A stretch of 64,000 bases of DNA, taken from assembly GCF_900113055.1 (NCBI RefSeq), contig NZ_FONZ01000002.1, positions 620,001-684,000 of the forward strand, read 5' to 3'. The DNA is from Flavimobilis marinus (lineage in GTDB: Bacteria; Actinomycetota; Actinomycetes; Actinomycetales; Cellulomonadaceae). Shown here piece by piece: positions 55,001-63,354 of the stretch. The notes under the pieces were generated by a model, which was given only the letters and a program-made list of their open reading frames with translations, had not been told where the DNA came from and made no database searches. Each line of letters starts with the position of its first letter. Position 1 is the first letter of the stretch. A program made the position numbers and the translations under genes.

Positions 55001-55106
55001 GAACCTCGAGCGGCTCCTTGGTGCCAAGGTGGCGCTCAAGGACGCGGTCGTCGTGCCGCAGGAGGTTGAACAAGCTGAGCTCGAGAGGGCGCTGGGGTTG
55101 GTGTAG
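52059..55106 (+). CDS. zorD: Zorya type I effector ZorD (SNF2-like helicase-nuclease)
   Basis: A 1015-residue protein whose C-terminal half is a SNF2-type ATPase. It has Walker A in 'LLADDMGLGKTFMTLVAL' (about residue 522), 'GVVVFDEAQNIKNPET' (DEAQ, about 670), 'LLATGTPVENSLRDFWSLL', 'IVFAKRKELQRVLALWL', 'MSPLAAGVGLTVVGANHAI' and motif VI 'ATDRIYRIGQTREVHVHY' (about 950). The first 500 residues are the ZorD-specific region. ZorD is an auto-inhibited translocase/nuclease that degrades phage DNA when released. ATG at 52059 is chosen; an in-frame ATG at 52047 would overlap zorC. The zorABCD order defines a type I system. Confidence 0.92.
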   Translation: MGFIDRLRRRTLVPDDEFSPMPGFRIEFGDVTRFITDSQTLALMREGQAQRSAQEQFLVLDMLTEQGRAEHTDDGFAAPAPEVARLDDADAAALGLPPRFSGDVLASVHRWTAAPDFRVDVLLKGDGHPEAPQRRGPVVRVDGATYRTSLPLLRTLNALEEHAREVEAGWSEIANVRLVAHLQEARELAEHADDPADRDPKLRFTLGSLDRFTTIRPTSVSITATPQPDGSLTIEPDLGPSVDRDQVASRWHHLNKPDGQPGSPQDRSETGGGILRADETLVLLDPRQVTAIREVQRRPRIAAEDVATFLKAPGDFYDPALVDVDIRFSVRVAGLGVIAPLSFNEAATSGLDWFSELGTVSPPEVLAGVGASPVEVEDIERTVTEAWSRGDSHVAVEEQLVDVADHSRVERALAASRERVASLAAAHDLDAVGSTPDDDAVDPPEGDGPQVTVGMHIRDASHMATALRDRAEQAVAAVPVDYENLALTPFLHQREGIEWMTGLMSSALTAAPADPTRVQGALLADDMGLGKTFMTLVALAEVDRLQRSTGATRLPTLAVMPAALLENWLKEIEKTFGTPEGPFDDIVPLRGTGVTDYRVRGARRETAAAVDDLDVHGMVRPDRIKASLRIGEAWKDARLDRPGVLVLTTYETLRRYQVSLGAVEWGVVVFDEAQNIKNPETLASRAAKGLQARFKLLATGTPVENSLRDFWSLLDTAQPGLLGTWKQFQETWDSPMKAAGGDEHQRLGRALRDAVGNFMLRRVKEDHLVDLPAKHLHEYRTLMPSVQQDAYDAVMAEHHGRKGEKGAALATLHGLATVSLHPGLLTRLDGDPSRIADSARTLVTVETILDGIRSRGEKAIVFAKRKELQRVLALWLGERYGLRVNVVNGDTAASGTGRESRMGRIRAFEDRPGFNVIIMSPLAAGVGLTVVGANHAIHLERHWNPAKEAQATDRIYRIGQTREVHVHYPIALHPSVDSFDVNLERLLGAKVALKDAVVVPQEVEQAELERALGLV

Positions 55107-55111
55107 CCATG

Positions 55112-55172
55112 CCCCCCTCGCCCGGGTTGGCCTCATCGTGGTCGGCGTAAACCATGCCCCCACCTCGAGCGT
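55112..55172. pseudogene. Short relic of a SNF2-helicase coding segment
   Basis: In the 190-base gap after zorD, about 60 bases resemble the zorD stretch encoding 'PLAAGVGLTVVGANHA' (54822-54881). GTGGTCGGCG, then AACCATGC, then ACCTCGAGCGT are shared in order. The conceptual peptide 'PLARVGLIVVGVNHA' keeps the motif but the frame is then lost. It looks like a decayed fragment of a second SNF2 gene or a recombination scar. Confidence 0.55.
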
Positions 55173-55296
55173 GCTGAGCCCTAAACGACCGACAGCCCAA
55201 CGACGCCGGCCGCTCCTGGGCAACTCGCCCGCCAAGATGCACCGGCAGGGCCCAAACACCACTATGCTCATGCGGATTGCGAGGACTGGGGGATAA

Positions 55297-58200
55297 ATGG
55301 ATGTCTTCAGCATCCGCGATCGCTTGATCGCCGACTACCGCGCGTTCACGTCGGGGGCCGTCGAGATCCGCGACCGGCGGATCGCTGAGCATGTCTCCTC
55401 CCTCCTCGACGGCGGTGCGCAGTGGCCGGACCCGTGGCTCAGTTTGAACCCCAGCTTCGAGACGGGCGGCACGGTCAGCGACCTCGTGTCCGACGGCGTG
55501 CTGCACCCGGAGAACGGGCGGATATTCCGGGTCAAGAAACACTCTGATGACCCGGGGTCGTCGACATTGACGCTGCACCGCCACCAGCGCGAGGCCATCG
55601 ACGCGGCACGGACGGGTGGGTCGTACGCCCTGACGACGGGCACAGGATCGGGCAAGTCCCTGGCCTACATCGTGCCGATCGTCGACGCGGTGCTGCGCGA
55701 GCGAGAGACCGCCGGCGCCCGGATCCCGGGTGTCAAGGCAATCGTCGTCTACCCGATGAACGCGCTGGCGAACTCCCAGACGCTCGAGCTCGAGAAGTTC
55801 CTGCGTTACGGGTACCCCGCGGGGCAGGAGCCGGTCACTTTCGCGCGCTACACCGGCCAGGAGCGGGAGGACCGCCGCCGCGAGATCCTCGCGAACCCGC
55901 CCGACATCCTGCTGACCAACTACGTGATGCTCGAGCTCGTGCTCACGCGCCCGGACGAGCGGACCCACCTGATCCGCGCGGCCCGCGGCCTACGCTTCCT
56001 GGTCCTCGACGAGCTGCACACCTACCGCGGACGCCAGGGGGCCGACGTCGCACTGCTCGTGCGCAGGCTGCGCGACGCCTGCGCGTCGAGCGACCTCCAG
56101 GTGATCGGCACGTCGGCGACGATGGCGTCCGGCGGGTCCGTCGCCGAGCAGAAGGCGACGGTGGCGGACGTCGCGACGCGGTTGTTCGGGTCGGAGGTCA
56201 CGCCCGAGCGCGTGATCGGGGAGTCCCTGACGCGCGCGACGTCGGACGGCCCTGTCGACGCGGCCGCCCTCCTGCGCTCGGTGCGCATGGCTGGAATGTT
56301 GGCCGGCCGCACGTACGAGGAGCTTGCGGTGGATCCCCTGTCCCGGTGGGTCGAGACGACGTTCGGTCTGGACACCGAGCCGGAGAGCGGTCGTTTGGTG
56401 CGCCGGACGCCTACTACGGTAAGTGCTGCCGCGCGCGAGCTCGCAGAGCTGACGGGCGCCGATGAACCGGCCGCAGCGGAGGCCATCCGTTCCGTCCTGC
56501 TCATCGGCTCGAACACCCGCCACCCGGTCACCGACCGCCCGCTCTTCGCGTTCCGCCTGCACCAATTCCTGTCCAAGGGCGACACGGTCTACGTCTCGCT
56601 CGAGCCGGAGGACTCGCGGTACATCACCAGCAGCTACCAGCTCCGGGTGCCGGGCGACGCGAGCAAGGCCCTGCTGCCGCTGGGGTTCTGCCGCGAGTGC
56701 GGGCAGGAGTATCTCGTCGTCGCCAAGACCGCAGGCGGTCGCGAGGCGTTCGTCCCGCGCCAGGACGCTGACGCGTCGGGCGGCGACGCGGTGACGGGGT
56801 ATCTGTACGTATCGTCAGACCTGCCCTGGCCAGTGAACCCGGTGGTCGAGAACCGGCTGCCCGACCACTGGCTCACGACGGACCCGTCGGGAAGCACCGA
56901 GGTACTCGCGACGAAGGAGAAGTACCTGCCGACGGAGGTGTGGATCGCCCCGGACGGCAGCGTCGCCGCACCGCAGAGTGGGCTGCGCGCGTGGTTCGTC
57001 TCGACCCCCTTCGCGTTCTGCATGCGGTGCCGCGTGTCTTACGAACAGGTGCGTGGCAACGACTACGCGAAGCTCGCGACGCTGGACCGCGAGGGCCGGT
57101 CGTCGGCGGTCACCGTGGTGAGCGCAAGCATCGTCCGATCGCTCAAGCAGCTGCCTGCGTCTGAGCTGCCGGCGGATGCTCGCAAGCTGCTGACATTCGT
57201 CGACAACCGCCAGGACGCGTCGTTGCAGGCTGGCCACTTCAACGACTTCGTCCAGATCTCGCAGCTGCGCGGTGCCCTGTTCCGGGCACTCGCGCACGAA
57301 CCGGCCGGTCTGACGCACGAGGTCGTGGCGCAGCGGGTGGCGGACGCCCTGCGCCTGGAGATGCCGGACTTCGCCGCGAACCCGCAAGCGCGGTTCTCCG
57401 CGAAGGAGTCGGCGCTGCGCGCGCTTCGTTCGGTGATCGAGTACCGCATCTACGCCGACCTGCAGCGCGGGTGGCGCATCACGATGCCAAACCTCGAGCA
57501 GACCGGCTTGCTGCGCGTCGACTATGTCGACCTACCGGAGATCGCGGCGACGGACGACGTGTGGGCGGACGTGCATCCGCGGCTGCGTGACGCCCCGGGG
57601 GACCTGCGCAAGGAGCTGTGCTCGATCCTGCTGGACGAGATGCGGCGCGTCCTCGCGGTGGACGTCGACTGTCTGACGCACCTGGGATTCGAGCAGATCC
57701 AGCGGGACTCGCGCCAGCACCTGACCGGTCCGTGGGCGCTGCCGGACGACGAGAAGGTCGTCGCCGCGGGAGTCGTGTACCCCCGCGGGACCACCAAGCG
57801 GAAGGGCTGGAACGACCTGTTCGTCTCCGGGCGCTCCGCGTTCGGGCGGTACCTGCGGCGCGCGGCGGCGCTGGGGTCCGACCTCAGTACGGACGACGCC
57901 GAGCTGGTCATCCGCGACATGTTCCGGGTGCTCTGCGAGCAGGGCGGGCTGCTGACAGAAGCGGACGAGGTCGAGGGCGTCGCGGGGTACCGCCTCAAGG
58001 CGGCCGCGATCCGGTGGCGGGCGGGCGACGGGGAGAAGGGCGCGGAGGACCCCCTGCGCAAGAGCACCAACAGCGAGGCGGTCATCCGGGTCAACCCGTT
58101 CTTCACGAACCTGTACCGCGAGGTGGCCGACGGGCTCCGGGCGCTGCACGCCAAGGAGCACACGGCGCAGGTTCCCGGCCCGCAGCGCGAGGAGCGCGAG

Positions 58201-60501
58201 CACGACTTCCGCGACGGGACGCTGCCGCTGCTGTTCTGCTCGCCGACCATGGAGCTCGGTGTCGACATCGCGAGCCTCAACGCGGTCGGGCTGCGCAACG
58301 TGCCGCCCACCCCGGCCAACTACGCGCAGCGTTCGGGTCGCGCGGGGCGCAGCGGCCAGCCGGCACTGGTCGTCACCTACTGCGCGACGGGCAACGCCCA
58401 CGACACCTACTACTTCCGCAACTCCCGCGAGATGGTCGCTGGCTCGGTCGCCGCACCGCGCCTCGACCTGGCGAACGAGGACCTCGTCCGGTCGCACGTG
58501 CACGCGGTGTGGCTGGCCGAAACGGGGCAGTCGCTGAAGTCGCGGATCACCGACATCGTCGACGCGGCGGGCGAGGACCCCTCGCTGAACGTGCTCCCCG
58601 AGGTGTGGCGCGCGTTGACCGAGTCGGACGTGCAGCGGCGCGCGACCGTACGGGCCGAGGCGGTGATCGACGCGCTTCGCACTGCCTGGGACGACCCTGA
58701 CCAGGTGATGTGGTGGTACGACGGCTGGGTCGGCGACCAGGTGCGTTCTGCCCCGACTGCGTTCGATGCTGCGCTGGAACGGTGGCGTCTTCTCTACCGG
58801 ACCGCCGCGACGGAGTACCACGCGCAGTCGAAGCTGGCGGTGGACCCGCGGGCGCCCAAGTTCGAGAAGGAGGCGGCTTCTCGACGACAGTGGGAGGCCC
58901 GGAATCAGCTCGCACTCCTCCGCAATGACGACTCCGAGCACGGGCAGACCGACTTCTACTCCTACCGCTACTTCGCGTCCGAGGGTTTCCTGCCGGGCTA
59001 CTCGTTCCCGCGGCTCCCCCTCGCGGCTTACATCCCGGGCGGACGCGGCAAGCGCGACGGCGACTACCTGCAGCGGCCCCGGTTCCTAGCGATCAGCGAG
59101 TTCGGCCCGGGGGCGCTGATCTACCACGAGGGCGCGCGCTACGAGGTCGAGCGGGTGCAGCTCCCCCGGTCGGCCGAGCAGGCCGGCGTAGCGGAGACCG
59201 AGGAGGCGCGCCGCTGCGAGACGTGCGGCTACCACCACCCGGTGGCGGCGGGCGCGGACGTGTGCGACTCCTGCGGGGCGCAGCTCGGGCTCAAGACGTA
59301 CAACCTGCTGCGGCTCCAGACCGTCTTCACGCGGCGCCGCGAGCGCATCAGCAGTGACGAGGAGGAGCGCCGCCGGGCGGGCTTCGAGCTCGAGATCTCG
59401 TACCGATTCCACGACCACGGTGACCGTCCGGGACGCGTCGACGCGGAAGCGACGACCGACGGGCAGGCGGTGGGCTTGCTGACGTACGGCGACAGCGCGA
59501 CGATCCGTGTTGCCAACGTGGGAAGGCGCCGCCGCAAGGACCCCCACGACCGTGGCTTCTTCCTCGACGCGGCGACGGGCCGCTGGGCGCAGAAGAAGGA
59601 CGCGACGGACGCGACCGTCGACGCAGACTCGCTCCTCTCCCTTGAGGACGCGAAGACCGTCCTCAAGGTCATCCCGTACGTCGAGGACCGTCGCAACATC
59701 CTGCTGTTCCGCCTCGCCCACGCGGTCGACGACGCGGCAGCCACGACGCTGCGGTACGCCCTGGAGCGCGGCGCCGAGGCGGTCTTCCAGCTCGAGGATT
59801 CCGAGCTGGAGTCGCAGCACCTCCCTGACCTGGACCACCGTGGGCGTGTGCTCTTCACGGAGGCGGCCGAGGGTGGCGCGGGAGCGCTGCGACGGCTGGT
59901 CAGCGAGCGAGGCACACTCGCTGCGGTCGCGCGCAAGGCGCTGGAGATCGCCCACTTCGACCCGGACACGGGCGCCGACCTGGGCCACTCACCCAGTGCG
60001 CGGCCAGACGCGGAGCGGTGCGAGCATGCCTGCTACGAGTGCCTGCTGGCCTACGGCAACCAGCACGAGCACGCGTCGATCAACCGCCACCTGGTGCGCG
60101 ACCTCCTCCTCGACCTCGCCAAGGCCGACGTTCGCACGGGCGCCGGTGGACGGTCCCGTGCGGAGCAGCGTGACGAGTTGTCGTCGCTGACCGACTCCGG
60201 CCTGGAGCGCGCGTTCGTGACGTGGCTCGACGAGCACGCCTACCGGCTGCCCGACCGGGCACAGGTGCTGGTCGAGGAGGCGCGTGCGCGACCCGACCTG
60301 GTCTTCGACCTGGCGACCGGGCCGGTCGCAGTCTTCGTCGACGGTCCCGTCCATGACCACGCCACGCAGCAGGTCCGCGACCAGGACGCCCAGGAGCGCC
60401 TGGAAGACCTCGGGTGGATGGTCGTCCGCGTGCGCCACGACGACCCGTGGGAGAACGTCGTGCAGCGTTACCCGTCCGTCTTCGGCACGTCCCGCAACTA
60501 A
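55297..60501 (+). CDS. Large DEAD/DEAH helicase with DUF1998 motif and C-terminal nuclease-like domain
   Basis: A 1734-residue protein. The YprA-like helicase core has Walker A 'LTTGTGSGKSLAY' (about residue 115), 'VLDELHTYRGRQGADVA' (DELH, about 238), 'VIGTSATMASGG' and the C-half 'MELGVDIASLNAVGLRNVPPTP' with 'YAQRSGRAGRSGQ' (about 985). Zinc knuckles occur near 463, 572 and 1307 ('CETCGYHHP', 'CDSCG'). A DUF1998-type motif, 'CEHACYECLLAYGNQ', is near 1575. The last 100 residues resemble a Vsr/DUF559-type PD-(D/E)XK fold ('RPDLVF', 'VFVDGPVHDH', 'VRDQDAQERLEDLGWMVVRV'). It resembles a DrmA-DrmB fusion or a DruE-like protein in a DISARM-like locus. It is followed 12 bases on by a DrmD-like gene. 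Confidence 0.82.
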   Translation: MDVFSIRDRLIADYRAFTSGAVEIRDRRIAEHVSSLLDGGAQWPDPWLSLNPSFETGGTVSDLVSDGVLHPENGRIFRVKKHSDDPGSSTLTLHRHQREAIDAARTGGSYALTTGTGSGKSLAYIVPIVDAVLRERETAGARIPGVKAIVVYPMNALANSQTLELEKFLRYGYPAGQEPVTFARYTGQEREDRRREILANPPDILLTNYVMLELVLTRPDERTHLIRAARGLRFLVLDELHTYRGRQGADVALLVRRLRDACASSDLQVIGTSATMASGGSVAEQKATVADVATRLFGSEVTPERVIGESLTRATSDGPVDAAALLRSVRMAGMLAGRTYEELAVDPLSRWVETTFGLDTEPESGRLVRRTPTTVSAAARELAELTGADEPAAAEAIRSVLLIGSNTRHPVTDRPLFAFRLHQFLSKGDTVYVSLEPEDSRYITSSYQLRVPGDASKALLPLGFCRECGQEYLVVAKTAGGREAFVPRQDADASGGDAVTGYLYVSSDLPWPVNPVVENRLPDHWLTTDPSGSTEVLATKEKYLPTEVWIAPDGSVAAPQSGLRAWFVSTPFAFCMRCRVSYEQVRGNDYAKLATLDREGRSSAVTVVSASIVRSLKQLPASELPADARKLLTFVDNRQDASLQAGHFNDFVQISQLRGALFRALAHEPAGLTHEVVAQRVADALRLEMPDFAANPQARFSAKESALRALRSVIEYRIYADLQRGWRITMPNLEQTGLLRVDYVDLPEIAATDDVWADVHPRLRDAPGDLRKELCSILLDEMRRVLAVDVDCLTHLGFEQIQRDSRQHLTGPWALPDDEKVVAAGVVYPRGTTKRKGWNDLFVSGRSAFGRYLRRAAALGSDLSTDDAELVIRDMFRVLCEQGGLLTEADEVEGVAGYRLKAAAIRWRAGDGEKGAEDPLRKSTNSEAVIRVNPFFTNLYREVADGLRALHAKEHTAQVPGPQREEREHDFRDGTLPLLFCSPTMELGVDIASLNAVGLRNVPPTPANYAQRSGRAGRSGQPALVVTYCATGNAHDTYYFRNSREMVAGSVAAPRLDLANEDLVRSHVHAVWLAETGQSLKSRITDIVDAAGEDPSLNVLPEVWRALTESDVQRRATVRAEAVIDALRTAWDDPDQVMWWYDGWVGDQVRSAPTAFDAALERWRLLYRTAATEYHAQSKLAVDPRAPKFEKEAASRRQWEARNQLALLRNDDSEHGQTDFYSYRYFASEGFLPGYSFPRLPLAAYIPGGRGKRDGDYLQRPRFLAISEFGPGALIYHEGARYEVERVQLPRSAEQAGVAETEEARRCETCGYHHPVAAGADVCDSCGAQLGLKTYNLLRLQTVFTRRRERISSDEEERRRAGFELEISYRFHDHGDRPGRVDAEATTDGQAVGLLTYGDSATIRVANVGRRRRKDPHDRGFFLDAATGRWAQKKDATDATVDADSLLSLEDAKTVLKVIPYVEDRRNILLFRLAHAVDDAAATTLRYALERGAEAVFQLEDSELESQHLPDLDHRGRVLFTEAAEGGAGALRRLVSERGTLAAVARKALEIAHFDPDTGADLGHSPSARPDAERCEHACYECLLAYGNQHEHASINRHLVRDLLLDLAKADVRTGAGGRSRAEQRDELSSLTDSGLERAFVTWLDEHAYRLPDRAQVLVEEARARPDLVFDLATGPVAVFVDGPVHDHATQQVRDQDAQERLEDLGWMVVRVRHDDPWENVVQRYPSVFGTSRN

Positions 60502-60513
60502 TCTGGAGAACTG

Positions 60514-63354
60514 ATGACGACAGCGACGTACGCTCCAGGCGCCTTGGTGCGCGCCAGGGGCCGCGAGTGGGTGGTCCTCCCGGACAGCTCACAGGACTTC
60601 CTTCTCCTGCGCCCCCTCGGCGGTGGCCAAGACGACGTTGCGGGTGTGCACACGGCGCTCGAGCGTGTCGAGGACGCCACGTACCCACTGCCGAGCCCGG
60701 ACGACCTGGGCGACGCGACCAGCGCAGGCCTGCTGCGAACCGCTCTGCAGCTCGGCTTCCGGTCTTCGGCCGGTCCGTTCCGCTCGCTCGCGGGCATCGC
60801 GGTGGAGCCCCGCGCCTATCAGCTTGTGCCGCTGCTGATGGCGCTGCGGCAGGAGACGGTGCGCCTGCTGGTAGCGGACGACGTCGGGATCGGCAAGACC
60901 GTGGAGGCGGGGCTGATCGCCGCCGAGCTGCTCGCCCAGGGGTCGGCCAAGCGGCTCGCGGTGCTGTGCAGCCCGGCGCTCGCGGAGCAGTGGCAGGCGG
61001 AGCTGGCGTCGAAGTTTCACATCCAGGCCGAGCTCGTCCTCACCTCGACGGTCCGCCGCCTGGAGCGGGACCTCATGATGAACGAGTCGCTCTTCGACCG
61101 GTACCCGCACGTGGTCGTCTCGACGGACTTCATCAAGTCCGACCGGCACCGCGCGGAGTTCCTCAACCACTGTCCCGACCTGGTGATCGTCGACGAGGCG
61201 CACACGGCCGTCGCGGACGACAGCGCGGCGGGTGGGCGGCAGCGGCACCGCCGTCACGAGCTGCTGACGGACCTCGCGCGCGACCCGCGACGTCATCTCG
61301 TCCTGGTGACCGCGACGCCGCACTCGGGCAAGGAGGACGGCTTCCGCAACCTCCTCGGCCTGCTGGATCCGGAGCTGGCGACGCTCGACCTCGACCGCAC
61401 GCAGGGGCGCGAGCGGCTCGCGCGGCACCTTGTGCAGCGCCGTCGCGGCGACATCCGCCGCTACCTCGACGAGGACACGCAGTTCCCGTCGGACCGCGAG
61501 CTGCGCGAGGTCGCCTACGCGCTGAAGCCTGAGTACCGGGCGCTGTTTACCAAGGTGCTCGACTACGCCCGCGAGCAGGTGCGCAGTGCCGACGACGGGT
61601 CGGTGCACCAGCGCGTGCGGTGGTGGTCGGTGCTCGCCCTGCTGCGCACGCTGGCATCGTCTCCGGCAGCGGCAGCCGCGACGTTGCGGATGCGCGCCGC
61701 AGCGGCTGAGGCGGCGGACCTGGCGGAAGCCGACGCCCTGGGGCGCGCGAGCGTCCTCGACACCGCTGACGACGAGGCCGTCGAAGCCGTCGACGTCACT
61801 CCGGGCGCGCTGACCCAGGACGCCGAGGGCACCACGCCGTCGGAGCGCTCGCGGCTGCGCGCGCTGGCGCAGAGCGCGGAGGCGCTGGAGGGCCCGGCGA
61901 CGGACGCGAAGCTGGCGACGCTGGTCAAGGAGGTCAAGGCCCTCCTGGCCGACGGGTTCGACCCGATCGTCTTCTGCCGGTTCATAGACACGGCGGAGTA
62001 CGTCGGCCGGCACCTGGCGGACGCGCTGAAGAAGACCGCGGAGATCGCCGTGGTCACGGGCACGCTGCCGCCGGCGGAACGGCAGGAGCGGATCCGTGCG
62101 CTGACGTCGACGGACGCCCGGCACGTCCTGGTCGCGACGGACTGCCTGTCCGAGGGCGTCAACCTCCAGGACGCGTTCCAGGCGGTCGTGCACTACGACC
62201 TGGCGTGGAACCCGACCCGGCACGAGCAGCGTGAGGGACGCGTCGACAGGTTCGGCCAGACGGCGCCGACCGTGCGTGCGGTGACGATCTACGGCAAGGA
62301 CAACAGCATCGACGGCCTGGTGCTCGACGTGCTGATCCGCCGGCACCAGGCGATCAGCAAGGCCACGGGCGTCACCGTGCCGGTGCCGAGCCAGTCCGAC
62401 TCGCTGCTGGAGGCTCTCCTCGAAGGTCTCGTGCTGCGCGGGGTGAACCACGAGCAGCTGGAGCTCGACCTGGGCCTGGCCGATGCCGATCGCCGGCTGG
62501 AGCAGGAGTGGCGCTCGGCTGCGGAGACCGAGAAGGCATCACGCACGAAATACGCGCAGGGCACCATCCACCCCGACGCGGTCGCGCAGGAGGTCGCCGA
62601 GGTGCGTGCCGCGCTCGGCGCGCACGGGCAGATCGAGCCGTTCGTCGAGGAGTCGCTGCGTGCGCTCGGCGCCTCGGTGACCCCGACGGATGTGGGGTTC
62701 GATGCGATCACGGACACGCTGGCCCCCGGCCTGCGGGACGCGTTGCCGCCGGGTGCGACGTCACCGCTGCGCTTCCACAGGCAGATGCCCGCACCCCGGC
62801 GCGACGCGCTACTGGTGCGGACGGATCCGAGTGTCGAGGCGGTGGCGCGCTACGTGCTCGACACCGCGCTCGACGCGCAAGCGACGGCCCGTCGCGCGCC
62901 TGCGCGCCGCGCGGGCGTCGTCCGGACGACGCACGTGGCGTCGCGCACGACCGCGCTGCTGCTGCGCTACCGCTTCCACCTCGACCTCCCGTCGGCTGAC
63001 GGGCCGCGCACGCTGATCGCGGAGGACTGCGAGGTCGTCGCATTCCGCGGCCAACCGGAGGACCCCGAGGTGCTGGGTGAGCCGGAGATCGCCGCGCTGC
63101 TGGCGGCGCCCGCGGAGGCGAACGTCCCCGGCGACCAGGCGCGCGATCTCATCACGGCTGCTCTCGACCGCGTCGGGACCTGGGGGCCCGTCCTCGACGC
63201 CCGTTCCCAGGAGCGCGCGGAGCGTCTGCTCGAGAGCCACCGTCGCGTCCGCGCGGGCGCGGGAGCCGCCCGGCAAGGTCTGCGCGTCAGGGCCCAGACG
63301 CCGGTGGACGTGCTCGGTGTGTACCTGTACCTGCCTGTCGTCGGAGGCCGATGA
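60514..63354 (+). CDS. DrmD-like SNF2 helicase (DISARM-associated)
   Basis: A 946-residue SNF2-family ATPase. Walker A is 'LLVADDVGIGKTVEAGLIAAEL' (about residue 120, with the DVGIGKT variant of the RapA/DrmD group), then 'LVIVDEAHTAV' (DEAH, about 226), 'LVTATPHSGKEDGFRNLLGLLDP', 'IVFCRFIDTAEYVGRHLADAL' and motif VI 'HEQREGRVDRFGQTAPTV' (about 571). The last 350 residues form a helical accessory region. In DISARM class 1 such a protein acts with a methylase and the DrmA/DrmB pair. The ATG follows GGAGA. The stop overlaps the methylase start (TGATG), so translation is coupled. Confidence 0.88.
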   Translation: MTTATYAPGALVRARGREWVVLPDSSQDFLLLRPLGGGQDDVAGVHTALERVEDATYPLPSPDDLGDATSAGLLRTALQLGFRSSAGPFRSLAGIAVEPRAYQLVPLLMALRQETVRLLVADDVGIGKTVEAGLIAAELLAQGSAKRLAVLCSPALAEQWQAELASKFHIQAELVLTSTVRRLERDLMMNESLFDRYPHVVVSTDFIKSDRHRAEFLNHCPDLVIVDEAHTAVADDSAAGGRQRHRRHELLTDLARDPRRHLVLVTATPHSGKEDGFRNLLGLLDPELATLDLDRTQGRERLARHLVQRRRGDIRRYLDEDTQFPSDRELREVAYALKPEYRALFTKVLDYAREQVRSADDGSVHQRVRWWSVLALLRTLASSPAAAAATLRMRAAAAEAADLAEADALGRASVLDTADDEAVEAVDVTPGALTQDAEGTTPSERSRLRALAQSAEALEGPATDAKLATLVKEVKALLADGFDPIVFCRFIDTAEYVGRHLADALKKTAEIAVVTGTLPPAERQERIRALTSTDARHVLVATDCLSEGVNLQDAFQAVVHYDLAWNPTRHEQREGRVDRFGQTAPTVRAVTIYGKDNSIDGLVLDVLIRRHQAISKATGVTVPVPSQSDSLLEALLEGLVLRGVNHEQLELDLGLADADRRLEQEWRSAAETEKASRTKYAQGTIHPDAVAQEVAEVRAALGAHGQIEPFVEESLRALGASVTPTDVGFDAITDTLAPGLRDALPPGATSPLRFHRQMPAPRRDALLVRTDPSVEAVARYVLDTALDAQATARRAPARRAGVVRTTHVASRTTALLLRYRFHLDLPSADGPRTLIAEDCEVVAFRGQPEDPEVLGEPEIAALLAAPAEANVPGDQARDLITAALDRVGTWGPVLDARSQERAERLLESHRRVRAGAGAARQGLRVRAQTPVDVLGVYLYLPVVGGR

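Noticed and set aside
55297-63354. Calling the last module a complete, ordinary class 1 DISARM system
   Set aside because: The methylase is cut by the window edge, no drmC is visible and the helicase is a fusion, so only 'DISARM-like' can be supported.
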